64,000 bases of DNA, taken from NCBI GenBank assembly GCA_034522495.1, contig JAXHLG010000002.1, positions 1,244,269 to 1,308,268 on the forward strand. The letters run 5' to 3'. This DNA comes from JAXHLG01 sp034522495 (GTDB taxonomy: Bacteria > Patescibacteriota > Minisyncoccia > Moranbacterales > DUUL01). A model generated the notes under the pieces. The model saw nothing but the letters and a program-made list of their open reading frames with translations, ran no database searches and had not been told where the DNA came from. Position numbers and translations under genes: made by a program. Of this stretch, positions 42,287 through 51,745 are shown piece by piece. Each line of letters starts with the position of its first letter. Position 1 is the stretch's first letter.

Positions 42287-44740
42287 ATGGAACCCCAGAT
42301 AACCAAAAGATTAACCAGAAACGCTAAGGAGGCTTTGGAAAAATCCAAAAAGCTTGGAGGAAGCTCGGATATAAAGAAAATCAACGCGCTTTTCCTGCTG
42401 AAATCCCTATCTTCTCAAAAAGGAAGCCTCGGCAAAGTGATTCTGCAGAACATGAAGCCCAGTGGAAAAAACCTTCTGACCAAGCAGGAAATTAACAAAA
42501 GAAACACCAGAATCACAGCCTACGACGTCCTGATCAAGGCTTACCAAGTAGCCAACTTGAGCCAAACCCCCTTTGTCGGAACCGAGCATCTTTTTCATGC
42601 TTTGCTGTCCCTGTTGGCGCAAAAAGAAAAGACGCTGTTCAACAAATATTTCAAAAAAGGCTTTTCCAATCTCCCCGGCTCCGGAAAAACAAACGGGGAA
42701 AATCACGGACACCAATTCAACTCGCCTGACTTTATGGGAGAGATGAACAGCTTGATTGAAAATTTCTTCTCCTCCGGCGGCGACAAGCAGAAAAGATCCT
42801 ACTTGGCCGACTTCGGAACCGACTTCAATGAGCAAGCCAAGAAACAAGACAATATCCTGGTCGGCAGAGAAACCGAACTGGAAAGAATTTCCAATATATT
42901 GGGGAGAAAAAACAAGAACAACCCAGTGCTTATCGGCGAACCGGGAGTAGGAAAAACAGCCATCATTGAAGGCTTGGCCCAAAAAATAAACGAGGGAACC
43001 GCTCCTTTTTATTTGAGCAATAAAAAGATCATTGCTCTGGACTTGGGCTTGCTGGTGGCGGGAACCAATTTTAGGGGTGAATTCGAAGCTCGCCTTAAAG
43101 AAGTAGTAAAAGAAGCCAAAGAAAATCCGGATGTAATTCTCTTTATCGATGAATTGCACAACTTGGTGGGGGCGGGCAACGCCGTGGGCGGAATGGACGC
43201 GGCCAACATCTTGAAGCCGGCTCTTTCCCGAGGCGAAATTCAGGTTATCGGAGCCACCACCACGGATGAATACAGAAAAAACATCGAGAAAGACGCGGCT
43301 CTGGAAAGAAGGTTTCAGTCCATTTATATCGACGAACCCGACCAGAAAAAAACCGCCCGGATACTGCAAGGAATCAAACCGCTGTATGAAAAATACCACA
43401 ACATTAAAATTAGCAATAAAGTTGTATCTCTGGCTCCTCAAATGGCGGCCAGGTATTTCAGCGATAAATTCCTGCCCGACAGCGCTATTGATTTGATCGA
43501 TGAAAGCGCGGCCAAAAAAAGAACTTCATCCAAAAACATCGACTTATACCGCCGACTGTCCCGAAAAGAGGAGGAGCTCAAAAATATTACCCATAGCAAG
43601 GAAAACCTGGTAATGGCCGACAGATACGAAGAAGCTATCCGATTGAGAGACGAGGAAAGAAAGGCTCAGGACGAGATAGACGAACTGAAGAAAAGGCTGC
43701 GTCAAATGGAAAAGAAAAATCCCATCAAGCTGGAAGCCGACGACGTTAGGGAAGTTGTCTCAATACATTCGGGTATTCCAGTTTCTTTGATTAAAGAAAA
43801 AGATTCCGACACCCCCGCCCAAGTCAAGAAAAAGCTGCAAAAAAAATTAGTAGGCCAAAAAGAGATAGTGGAAAAAATTCACCAAACCTTGCTGAGGAGA
43901 TCCAGCGGAGTTACCCACCCGGAAAAACCGTTCGGTTCGTTTTTGTTCATCGGTTCCTCTGGAGTGGGTAAAACTATGACCGCCAAGCTTCTTTCGGAAG
44001 CCTTGTCTTCGGCCAGCAAGGGAAACTTGATCCAAATCAACATGAGCGAATTCATGGAGCGCCACTCCGTCTCCAGGCTTTTGGGCGCGCCAGCCGGCTA
44101 TGTCGGATACGAAGAAAGCGGTGAGCTGACGGAAAAAATCAGAAGGAACCCCTATAGCGTAGTCCTTTTTGACGAAATAGAAAAAGCAGATAAAAATGTT
44201 CTCAATATTCTGCTCCAGATTTTGGACGAAGGAGAAATCACCGATTCCAAAGGAAGAAAGGTCAGCTTTAGAAATGCCGTTATCGTCTTGACTTCCAATA
44301 TCGGCACTAACGAATTGAACAAATTCTCCAAAATAGGCTTTGGCGAAAGCAAAGAGAAATCCCTTCAAAATAAAGAGCAAATCGAGCAGGAAATAATCGC
44401 CAAATTAAAGGAAGAGCTGCCTTTGGAATTTATCAACAGACTGGACAGCATCTTGATATTCAATTACTTGACCAAAGAAGATATCGGAAAAATTGTCAAA
44501 AAAGAACTGAGCGGCTTGAGCCAAAGATTGAAAGAAAAAAGGATTGAACTCGCCATAGATAATTCGGTAATTGAGGATTTAGCCAAAAAAAGCTATGACT
44601 CCCAGCAGGGAGCCAGGCTGGTCAAGAAACAGATCGAGGAGCTGATCGAGCCGGTCTTGGCTGAGAAAATAGCGTCTTCAGCTCCCCGGAAAATCAATTT
44701 AAGAAAAAGCAACCAAAAAATTGTCGCTACAAGCAGATAA
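42287..44740 (+). CDS. clpC: ClpC-type AAA+ unfoldase
   Basis: Hsp100 unfoldase of 817 residues. It has an N-terminal Clp repeat domain, a D1 AAA+ module with GEPGVGKT and FIDELHNLVGAG, a UVR-like middle segment (MADRYEEAIRLRDEERKAQDE), and a D2 module with GSSGVGKT and FDEIEKADKNV. The UVR segment and short middle region favour ClpC over ClpB. ClpC hands substrates to ClpP, which is not in the window. It begins just after element A and overlaps comF by about 20 bp. Confidence 0.92.
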   Translation: MEPQITKRLTRNAKEALEKSKKLGGSSDIKKINALFLLKSLSSQKGSLGKVILQNMKPSGKNLLTKQEINKRNTRITAYDVLIKAYQVANLSQTPFVGTEHLFHALLSLLAQKEKTLFNKYFKKGFSNLPGSGKTNGENHGHQFNSPDFMGEMNSLIENFFSSGGDKQKRSYLADFGTDFNEQAKKQDNILVGRETELERISNILGRKNKNNPVLIGEPGVGKTAIIEGLAQKINEGTAPFYLSNKKIIALDLGLLVAGTNFRGEFEARLKEVVKEAKENPDVILFIDELHNLVGAGNAVGGMDAANILKPALSRGEIQVIGATTTDEYRKNIEKDAALERRFQSIYIDEPDQKKTARILQGIKPLYEKYHNIKISNKVVSLAPQMAARYFSDKFLPDSAIDLIDESAAKKRTSSKNIDLYRRLSRKEEELKNITHSKENLVMADRYEEAIRLRDEERKAQDEIDELKKRLRQMEKKNPIKLEADDVREVVSIHSGIPVSLIKEKDSDTPAQVKKKLQKKLVGQKEIVEKIHQTLLRRSSGVTHPEKPFGSFLFIGSSGVGKTMTAKLLSEALSSASKGNLIQINMSEFMERHSVSRLLGAPAGYVGYEESGELTEKIRRNPYSVVLFDEIEKADKNVLNILLQILDEGEITDSKGRKVSFRNAVIVLTSNIGTNELNKFSKIGFGESKEKSLQNKEQIEQEIIAKLKEELPLEFINRLDSILIFNYLTKEDIGKIVKKELSGLSQRLKEKRIELAIDNSVIEDLAKKSYDSQQGARLVKKQIEELIEPVLAEKIASSAPRKINLRKSNQKIVATSR

Positions 44741-45482
44741 AAAAATTACTTCCAAAGAGGCTGTAAAAACAATAGAGCAATATTTGCTGGATTTAGTGTT
44801 TCCCAAGCAATGTGGCTTATGCAAAAAAGAGGGGCTGTTCCTGTGCAAAGAATGCCTGGGAAGCATAGATATTAAAAAGCTTCAAAACTGCCCGATTTGC
44901 GAGTCTTCCGTCACGGAAACCGGCCGGGTGTGCAGGTCTTGCAGGCGGTTTCATCCGCCTTTGGAGAAACTGCTGATTTCAGCCGACTACAAAGACGCTC
45001 TGGTTAAGAAACTTATCCATCAGTTTAAATACAAGTTTGCCGCCGAATTGGACGCTCCGCTTGCCCGAATAATGATCAAGGCTTCTTTCCGGCACGAATT
45101 AGAGTTGCCGGATTTGATTATTCCGGTTCCCTTGCACTCGCTCCGGCTGCGATTCCGAGGCTTCAATCAGTCCGAGCTGCTGGCCATCCAGTTGGCCCGA
45201 AATCTGGTTCCGGGATACGAAGTAGAAGTTAATAATTCTATTTTGAAAAAAGTGAAAAACACCGCTCCTCAAGCCGGCATGAAAGACAAAGAAAAAAGAG
45301 AAGGTAACATCAGCCAAGCTTTTGAAGCGAATTTGACCGTCCAATCCCTGATAAAAAACAAACGGATTCTCTTAGTCGACGACGTATGCACCACCGGCAG
45401 CACATTATTTGAATGCGCCAAAACCCTTTCCCCCTTGAAACCGAAATCGATTTCAGCTATAGTAATAGCCAGGCAAGGATAG
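44721..45482 (+). CDS. comF: ComF-family phosphoribosyltransferase-like protein
   Basis: A 253-residue protein with an N-terminal zinc-finger part (CGLCKKEGLFLCKEC, then CPICESS and CRSC) and a PRTase domain with the PRPP loop ILLVDDVCTTGST near 215-227. ComF is needed for natural transformation in several bacteria and binds single-stranded DNA machinery. The start is a TTG inside the end of clpC; a later TTG at the usual LLDLVFPK start is also possible. With comEC and the retractable pilus it suggests DNA uptake. Confidence 0.88.
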   Translation: MSLQADKKITSKEAVKTIEQYLLDLVFPKQCGLCKKEGLFLCKECLGSIDIKKLQNCPICESSVTETGRVCRSCRRFHPPLEKLLISADYKDALVKKLIHQFKYKFAAELDAPLARIMIKASFRHELELPDLIIPVPLHSLRLRFRGFNQSELLAIQLARNLVPGYEVEVNNSILKKVKNTAPQAGMKDKEKREGNISQAFEANLTVQSLIKNKRILLVDDVCTTGSTLFECAKTLSPLKPKSISAIVIARQG

Positions 45483-45665
45483 GATTCATTGTTTTATCGC
45501 CAAATTGCTCCATTGTTTAAAAAGTACCTTGAAAACACATTTAAAGTTTATTTTGAAATTTTTCTTTTTGAATTTCAGTTTTTCCCGCCTGCTTAATGTT
45601 CTTAATTGTCAACAGGACCCCGCTTTGCGGTGGGAGTTTTAAGCTTTGAGTTTTGATTTTGAAAA

Positions 45666-45880
<215 letters not shown>

Positions 45881-45914
45881 GCAAGAAAGTAAGATATATT
45901 TAAAAAAGTTAATT

Positions 45915-46151
45915 ATGCACTACGTTTACAGTCTCAAATGCAGAGATGGTTATTATATTGGTTGTACTGATAATTTAATAGAAAGATTAGAGAGACACAA
46001 AAGAGGTTACGTTAAAGCAACAAAACATAATCCTCCCCTTGAGCTGAAATTTTATTTTGCTATAAAAGAGAAAAATAAAGCCTTCAACTTTGAGAGATAT
46101 CTAAAAACCGCATCGGGGAGAGCTTTTATTAAAAAACACTTCCAATTATAA
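45915..46151 (+). CDS. GIY-YIG domain protein
   Basis: Small single-domain nuclease-like protein (78 residues from the ATG at 45915). The GIY-YIG pair appears as YVYSLKCRDGYYIGCT (3-18), with the catalytic Arg in LIERLERHKRG and Glu in FERYLK. It resembles the UPF0213/YhbQ group, whose cellular role is unclear. The frame runs upstream through the tandem repeats, but only this start gives the family's usual N-terminus. Confidence 0.88.
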   Translation: MHYVYSLKCRDGYYIGCTDNLIERLERHKRGYVKATKHNPPLELKFYFAIKEKNKAFNFERYLKTASGRAFIKKHFQL

Positions 46152-46181
46152 TTCCAATAAAAACTAATGCCGGCTGCTCCC

Positions 46182-46895
46182 TCAACCCTTCTTCCCCGCC
46201 ACATAAATATTCCTTTTTTTGTTCCTTTTGTCAAAGCTGTAGCCGCTCTCCAAGATTTCAAAGCCGTTTTTCCTGCACAGATTCTCCAGTTCTCTTTTGG
46301 TCCACCAATGGCAAAACCTCCAGTGGGTCTTCATTTCTCCCCCTTCATGATAACTGAAAGGAATCCGGCCGGTTTTGGAAAAACCGCCTTGAATCAACTT
46401 TCTGGGAAAGCTTTTCAACAAATATTTCACTCTCTTCCAATCCCATAAACGCCAAGAAGTTATCACCAGCACTCCGCCGGGCTTTAAAACCCGGGATATT
46501 TCTTTTAGAGCGCTTTCTGCCATCTTCGGCGTTAAGTGATGAAAAACAGCCACAGAAACCGCAACATCAAAACTATTATCGGGAAAAGGCAGCTTCTCTT
46601 CGCTTTCAATCAATACAAACTTTTCTTTTGCATAATGAGCCCTGGCCAGATCGATCAAAGACTCGGAAACATCTGCTCCGGTATAGTTTGTTTTCAAATT
46701 ATTCCCGTAAATTAACTCCAAAAGCCTTCCATTGCCGCAGCCGAAATCAAGCAGCTTGCTTCCCGGCTGAATATACTTATCAATAAAATCCAGCTCCCTC
46801 CACCAATTTTTTCTGGTCTGGGAAAATTTATGAGAAACCGTGTCATAAAATCCGGTTACTTCTTTTCTTATTTTGTCTTGTTGATTCTTTGGCAT
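46182..46895 (-). CDS. Class I SAM methyltransferase, Trm9-like
   Basis: A 237-residue methyltransferase: motif I LLDFGCGNGRLLELI (48-62), an acidic second strand end GADVSE, the post-I segment DVAVSVAVFHHL, and KPGGVLVITSW. The N-terminal KFSQTRKNWWRELDFI and overall layout resemble Trm9/ALKBH8-type enzymes, which methylate carboxymethyluridine at tRNA position 34. elp3, which makes that carboxymethyl group, starts 540 bp away on the other strand. The substrate is inferred; any class I methyltransferase substrate remains possible. Confidence 0.75.
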   Translation of the reverse strand: MPKNQQDKIRKEVTGFYDTVSHKFSQTRKNWWRELDFIDKYIQPGSKLLDFGCGNGRLLELIYGNNLKTNYTGADVSESLIDLARAHYAKEKFVLIESEEKLPFPDNSFDVAVSVAVFHHLTPKMAESALKEISRVLKPGGVLVITSWRLWDWKRVKYLLKSFPRKLIQGGFSKTGRIPFSYHEGGEMKTHWRFCHWWTKRELENLCRKNGFEILESGYSFDKRNKKRNIYVAGKKG

Positions 46896-46905
46896 TGATT
46901 TTTAT

Positions 46906-47072
46906 GGGACTGTTTCCAAACACCATTTCGTTACGAAATTTCTAATTTTTTAGATAAATTTTTCAAACAATTTTTGTCCCGCTGTGCGGGACAGAGCTAA
47001 GGCAAAAAAATTTTTGGAAAATTTAGCAAAAAAGGTGGAATTGCAGTAGGAATGGGGTTTGGAAACAGTCCC
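46906..47072 (+). mobile_element. Element B copy 2, 5-bp TSD TTTAT
   Basis: A 167-bp element between TTTAT at 46901-46905 and 47073-47077, with inverted ends GGGACTGTTTCCAAACACC and GGGGTTTGGAAACAGTCCC. The inside is the reverse complement of copy 1, with a short GTCCCGCTGTGCGGGAC hairpin added. Confidence 0.82.
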
Positions 47073-47198
47073 TTTATAGATTGTATTATGAAGCAATTAT
47101 CAAGTATAATGTATCATGCTTTCATTGTAAAATTACTATAAGGATTAGTCTTTGGGTTTATTAAGATTCTATTTTCGAAAAATGTTTCTCTTTCTGAT

Positions 47199-47398
47199 AG
47201 GAATTACGCGATTACTTCCTGGCAATGCCGAGAGCAAAGCAAGGCTTGGTTTTATGCGCACTTGCCTTTCAGGCTTGTTAAGATATTTTTAATAGAAAAC
47301 CCTTTTTGCTTCTAAAATATTTTTTCGATCGAATGCAAAAACCAAGCCTTGCTTTGCTCTCTTTTTTTAGGCAATGAAGAGGCAAGCGCGTAATTCCT
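47199..47398 (+). mobile_element. Element A copy 6
   Basis: A complete 200-bp copy, TA on each side, ending 32 bp before the elp3 ATG. It therefore occupies the place of the elp3 promoter. Confidence 0.82.
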
Positions 47399-47430
47399 AT
47401 CTAAAATAATTTTCGATTACAGTCACCATT

Positions 47431-49056
47431 ATGCAAAATTCTATCATAAAAAAGTTTATTCATGAAGCCGTTCAAGCGAATTTGCAAAGCCGCCAAGATT
47501 TGGAATTGGTCAAAAAATCTTTCTGCCGGCGTATGAACAGGAATAATAACAAACTTTCGATTTTAAGCAACGCTCAAACAAGAGAAGTTTACGCGGAAAT
47601 GTTGAAAAAAGGAGAAATTAAAGCCAGCCCTCAACTGGAGAATTTTTTGGTAACCAAAAAAATAAGAACTCTTTCCGGAGTAGCTATTGTAGCGGTTTTA
47701 ACCAAGCCCTACCCTTGTCCCGGCCAGTGCGCATATTGCCCCGATGAATATCAAATGCCCAAAAGCTACCTCTCTAACGAGCCGGCCGTAATGAGAGCTA
47801 TTTCCACAGGATTCCACCCCTACAAACAAGTTCAGGCCCGCCTCAGAATGCTTGAAATAAACGGCCATTCCACAGACAAAGTAGAGATGATTGCAATGGG
47901 CGGAACTTTTTCCCACTTCCCCGCAAGCTATCAAAAATGGTTCATTAAAGAGTGCTTCCGAGCCTTGAACGACTACCCGAAAAATCTTTCTTCTAAAAGC
48001 CGAAGTGGCTTTCTGGAGAAAGAAAAGAAGTGCAACGAAAAAGCCAGGCACCGGATGATCGGACTCACCCTGGAAACTAGGCCGGACTACATTAATCGAG
48101 AAGAAATCACCAATTTCCGCAGACTGGGAGCAACCAGAATAGAAATTGGAGTTCAGCATATAAGCGATGAAATTCTAAAGCTCAACAGACGCGGACACGG
48201 AGCTGAAGAAACCGCCCGAGCCACCAAGCTTCTAAAAGAAGCCGGCTTTAAAATTAGCTATCACTTGATGCCGGGACTGCCGGGGAGCTCCCCCAAGAAA
48301 GACCTGGAAATGATAAAAAAAGTTTTTTCCGATCAAAGATTCCAACCGGATTTAGTTAAAATTTATCCCTGCGTAGTGACCAAGGGATCCGAGATTGAAA
48401 AGTGGTGGAAACAAGGAAAATATAAACCGCTAACCAACACTCAAAATCTGGAATTGATGAAAAAAATTAAAGCTGCAATTCCGCCTTATGTAAGAATTTC
48501 CCGCCTAATCCGAGACATCCCGGAAGAATCCATCCTGGCCGGACCCAGCATTTCCAATCTGCGGCAGCTGCTTCAACAAGAAAATGTTAAGTGCAGCTGC
48601 ATCCGCTGCCGGGAAGTTAAATCTTCTTTCTCATCCAAGGAAAAAATTGTTTTAAATAGGATTGATTACCCGGCTTCGGATGGAAAAGAAGTCTTCTTGG
48701 AATACGTTTCTCCAGATAAGAAAAAACTATTCGCTCTGCTAAGATTGAGAATCCCTTCAAACAGAAATCAAACAGTATCATTTTTCCCCGCTCTTGAAAA
48801 CAGCGCCATCATAAGAGAACTCCATACTTACGGAAAGTTGGTCTCCTTGAGCCAAAAAAACGCTCAAGCTCCCCAGCATATGGGGCTGGGTAAAAAACTT
48901 ATCCGCAAAGCTGAACAAATAGCCGGTCAGGAGTTCGACCTGGAAAAAATAGCCGTCATTTCCGGAGTAGGAGTCAGAGATTATTACCGGAAGAGAGGAT
49001 ACCGGCTGAAGGATGAATATATGATGAAAAAATTAAAAAACGAAATTAAATTTTGA
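47431..49056 (+). CDS. elp3: Elp3-family tRNA U34 carboxymethyltransferase
   Basis: A 541-residue radical SAM plus acetyltransferase enzyme that forms 5-carboxymethyluridine at tRNA position 34 from acetyl-CoA. The Elp3-type iron-sulfur motif is CPGQCAYC (Cys96, 100, 103), followed by LSNEPAVMRA and TLETRPDYIN. The C-terminal GNAT domain has QHMGLGKKLIRKAEQIA and GVRDYYRKRGY. In archaea and some bacteria Elp3 works without the other Elongator subunits. The Trm9-like gene nearby could complete the modification. Confidence 0.93.
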   Translation: MQNSIIKKFIHEAVQANLQSRQDLELVKKSFCRRMNRNNNKLSILSNAQTREVYAEMLKKGEIKASPQLENFLVTKKIRTLSGVAIVAVLTKPYPCPGQCAYCPDEYQMPKSYLSNEPAVMRAISTGFHPYKQVQARLRMLEINGHSTDKVEMIAMGGTFSHFPASYQKWFIKECFRALNDYPKNLSSKSRSGFLEKEKKCNEKARHRMIGLTLETRPDYINREEITNFRRLGATRIEIGVQHISDEILKLNRRGHGAEETARATKLLKEAGFKISYHLMPGLPGSSPKKDLEMIKKVFSDQRFQPDLVKIYPCVVTKGSEIEKWWKQGKYKPLTNTQNLELMKKIKAAIPPYVRISRLIRDIPEESILAGPSISNLRQLLQQENVKCSCIRCREVKSSFSSKEKIVLNRIDYPASDGKEVFLEYVSPDKKKLFALLRLRIPSNRNQTVSFFPALENSAIIRELHTYGKLVSLSQKNAQAPQHMGLGKKLIRKAEQIAGQEFDLEKIAVISGVGVRDYYRKRGYRLKDEYMMKKLKNEIKF

Positions 49057-49159
49057 ACCAAGGATACAAGAAACAAGGATACAAAAAAATTAAAAATATC
49101 AATATTTAAACTGTTTGTTTCTTAAATTATTTGAATCAAGATTTATGATTTATGATTTT

Positions 49160-49208
49160 AGGAATTACGCGCTTGCCTCGTTATTGTTTAAAAAAGAGAG
49201 AGCAAAGC
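49160..49208 (-). mobile_element. Element A copy 7, truncated end
   Basis: Only the first 49 bp remain (AGGAATTACGCGCTTGCC to GAGAGCAAAGC), in the orientation of copy 5. The rest is replaced by unrelated sequence. Confidence 0.65.
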
Positions 49209-49429
49209 CGAACTCTTCCGCCGCCTTGTGGGATCTCTCTTTCGAAAAAACACTAAAAAGTAGTGGGGAAATTACAAAGCCGTTTGAGCACTCATTCGTT
49301 TGTGTTTTGTGATTTAATATTTTGTGCTTTGTTTGAAATTTGTGTTGTGTGTTTTGTGTTTTAAAAACTGGTTGGAATATGATTTCTATGTAATTATTAA
49401 TAGTCTCTAAAAAGAATAAAGGCACGTAT
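49209..49429. other. Gap of word-like repeats between elp3 and comEC
   Basis: Filled by TTTGTGTTTTGTGATTT and TTTGTGCTTTG words, the complement of words at 30690. No gene seen. The genes on both sides end here, so it is a convergent gap. Confidence 0.5.
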
Positions 49430-50941
49430 TTATCTTCTAATCCAGCAGACGAAAAGGATGAAGAAGATGTAATACCCGGCTAGCCACCAAAGGCCGACAT
49501 CGCCGATTTCGATGCTGGACCAGGAAATTTGAGCTAGTTTTTCCACCGCCTTTATCTCCAAGGAAAGGGCCAGTTGAATGGGCAAGGCAATAAAGCCCGC
49601 CAAGTACGGCAGGAAAAAGCCTGTGAAAACAGCCAAAAATCCTCCCAGCATGATAAGAGGAATAGCCGGCAGAATGATCAGATTGGCCAAAAATGAAATG
49701 GGAGAAAAAGTTTCAAAATTATATACCAGAATTCCCAATACTCCCAGCTGCGCCGAGGCAGTCACCAGCAATATGGATTTCCATTCCAGGAAATCATTTT
49801 TTATATCCACTTTCCGGGAAAGCGGTTCATAAACCAAGACTATGGAAGCAGCCGCCAAGAAAGATAATTGGAATCCCGCGTCATAAAATAAAATCAAAGG
49901 AGAAAACCAGATCATCAAAGCGGCCGCCAAAGTTATCGCTCTCATAGAACTGGCCAATCTCCCCTTCTTGCTGGCCCAAAGCAACAACACGCCCATAATG
50001 GCCGCCCGGACCGCCGAGCTGGGCGAGCCGATCATCAAAACAAAAAAGGCGATGCCCACCACGGCCAGCCAAAAAGCTTTCTGGCGCCAAAGCCCCAGAA
50101 GCACCCCCATCCACATAAAAAATCCCGCCAACACGGTTATGTTAAATCCGGAAACCGCTACTGTGTGAGTAGTTCCCGTCTGGCGAAAATTTTCCTGCAC
50201 ATCATCCGGCAGACGATCTTCGCCACCCAAAAGCAGTCCGGCTAAATAGGCCGACTCGGGAAAAGCAAACAGCTCTCTAATTTTTTCTTCAAAATAGCCC
50301 TTGGTCTGAAAAATTTTTTTCATGACAGCTGTTTTGTATTTGTAGCAGCCTCCCAAATAAGTTTTTTTCTCAGAGTCCTCCTCTTTTTCTAAGTTCTGGC
50401 AAATTGAATATACATCTTTCATAGCCAGAAACTTAATATAATCAAATTTGGGATATTTATTTTCCGGCTTCTCCAGCTTGCAAGAGATCTTTTTTGTTTG
50501 GCCGAACTCCCACAGTTCTTCACTACGAGCAAAATACAAAAACTTTCTTTGGCAATCCGGATAAATCGCTGCCCCTTCTTTTTTCTTGACCGCTTTAGCC
50601 GGGCACAAATAGACTTTCTGATAATCGTCCTTTTCTTCCGGCATGGCGGAAACGTAAACAAAACCTTTGTACTCTTGGATGTTTTTGACTGAAATCTTTT
50701 CCAATTCTCCGGCGGTTTTCCACGCTCCCAAAAACACTCCCAGTAAAACGAAAAACAGGAAGACAAACTTCCTGCTCTTTTTCCAAAACGGCACAACAAC
50801 GAAAGCCGGCAACAAAATCAAATAACACGCCCAAAGTGGCCACGCAAAAATCAACTCTAAAGCCACCCCGAAAACAAAACTTATCAAAAACCACAAAAAG
50901 ATTTTGGAGTCGCTGGGATTTTTCGAAACCGCCTTGCGCAA
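49430..50941 (-). CDS. comEC: ComEC/Rec2 DNA channel, lacking beta-lactamase domain
   Basis: Membrane channel that carries single-stranded DNA across the inner membrane in transformation. Its 503 residues hold the N-terminal membrane helices, the soluble OB-like DUF4131 region (about 70-190), and the Competence domain with AYLAGLLLGGEDRLP, TGTTHTVAVSGFNITVLAG and GSPSSAVRAAIMG. It stops after the last helices; the C-terminal metallo-beta-lactamase domain of larger ComEC proteins is absent. The stop is clean, so this is probably the natural length here. Confidence 0.92.
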   Translation of the reverse strand: MRKAVSKNPSDSKIFLWFLISFVFGVALELIFAWPLWACYLILLPAFVVVPFWKKSRKFVFLFFVLLGVFLGAWKTAGELEKISVKNIQEYKGFVYVSAMPEEKDDYQKVYLCPAKAVKKKEGAAIYPDCQRKFLYFARSEELWEFGQTKKISCKLEKPENKYPKFDYIKFLAMKDVYSICQNLEKEEDSEKKTYLGGCYKYKTAVMKKIFQTKGYFEEKIRELFAFPESAYLAGLLLGGEDRLPDDVQENFRQTGTTHTVAVSGFNITVLAGFFMWMGVLLGLWRQKAFWLAVVGIAFFVLMIGSPSSAVRAAIMGVLLLWASKKGRLASSMRAITLAAALMIWFSPLILFYDAGFQLSFLAAASIVLVYEPLSRKVDIKNDFLEWKSILLVTASAQLGVLGILVYNFETFSPISFLANLIILPAIPLIMLGGFLAVFTGFFLPYLAGFIALPIQLALSLEIKAVEKLAQISWSSIEIGDVGLWWLAGYYIFFILFVCWIRR

Positions 50942-51159
50942 AACCGACTGTTAATCGTTATGCCCTCCAAGATATTGTCACTAACCTTTAGCCTTTTAAA
51001 ATTATTTGCCAATAAATATTACAATCAAGCCTAAAAAAGCTTCATAAAAAACACAAACAGTCAAAACACAAAGCCCAAATAAAACACAATTTGGTCAAAA
51101 CACAAAAGTTCATAAATCTACATTCTTAAATCATAAATCATAAAAATAGGATATCAATG

Positions 51160-51393
51160 CTAAGTAAATATGCCTCTACCAACCTCGATGATTTTATTGG
51201 AGGAGGTGTGGCCGGAGATGATTTTTATTGCAGATTTGACGACGCCGAAGCTTTCGGCCAACAATTTTACAAGTTCTTTATTGGCCTTTCCTTTTTCCGG
51301 CGCCGCTTTCACCCTCGCCCTATATCGGCCTTCTTCGATCTTCTCCAGTTGACTTTCAGAATCCCCGGTTTTTACCTTAACAAAGATTTTCAT
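51160..51393 (-). CDS. DUF167/YggU-family protein
   Basis: A 77-residue protein with the family's core KAAPEKGKANKELVKLLAESFGV and GHTSSNKII. The fold is known, the function is not. It begins right at the end of the gene before it (51394), so the two are cotranscribed. Confidence 0.9.
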   Translation of the reverse strand: MKIFVKVKTGDSESQLEKIEEGRYRARVKAAPEKGKANKELVKLLAESFGVVKSAIKIISGHTSSNKIIEVGRGIFT

Positions 51394-51657
51394 CTAACGA
51401 CGCAATTTCAAATCCACCCTTCTGCCTGTTTGAACTCTTCTCAATTCACTTTCCATGGACCTGAATTCTACAGGATCCATGCCGTCTTTTCTTAACTGAT
51501 TATTAATTTCACCCAGCAAATCCTCCAGGTCTCTTCTGCCTTTTGAGTCAAAATCTTCTCCCACAAAAATCTGGTAAGTATTCCCCTTTTTCATGCTGCC
51601 ATCAATTTTTTTTGGAGTATCAACTTGCTTCAACTCCACATAAATTTTCTCTTCCAT
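51394..51657 (-). CDS. Small conserved-looking protein, unknown
   Basis: An 87-residue charged protein, EEKIYVELKQVDTPKK at the start and RRVQTGRRVDLKLRR at the end, no membrane segment, no known motif. Its stop directly adjoins the start of the DUF167 gene. Tight coupling to that gene is the only clue to its role. Confidence 0.6.
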   Translation of the reverse strand: MEEKIYVELKQVDTPKKIDGSMKKGNTYQIFVGEDFDSKGRRDLEDLLGEINNQLRKDGMDPVEFRSMESELRRVQTGRRVDLKLRR

Positions 51658-51745
51658 AATTTTTTCTTAATAATTAAAATGTGTATTTAAATAAGTTTAA
51701 ATGTTTGCATGTTTATATGTTTATATGCTTTCGTGTTTAAATGAA

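Noticed and set aside
42057..42287. 76-residue ORF in element A (and the similar ORFs at 11234-11455 and 16738-16947)
   Set aside because: The frames are not kept between copies of the element, so they are by-products of the palindrome.
42407..43441. 344-residue minus-strand ORF inside clpC
   Set aside because: Antisense shadow of a conserved AAA+ gene, with no recognisable domain.
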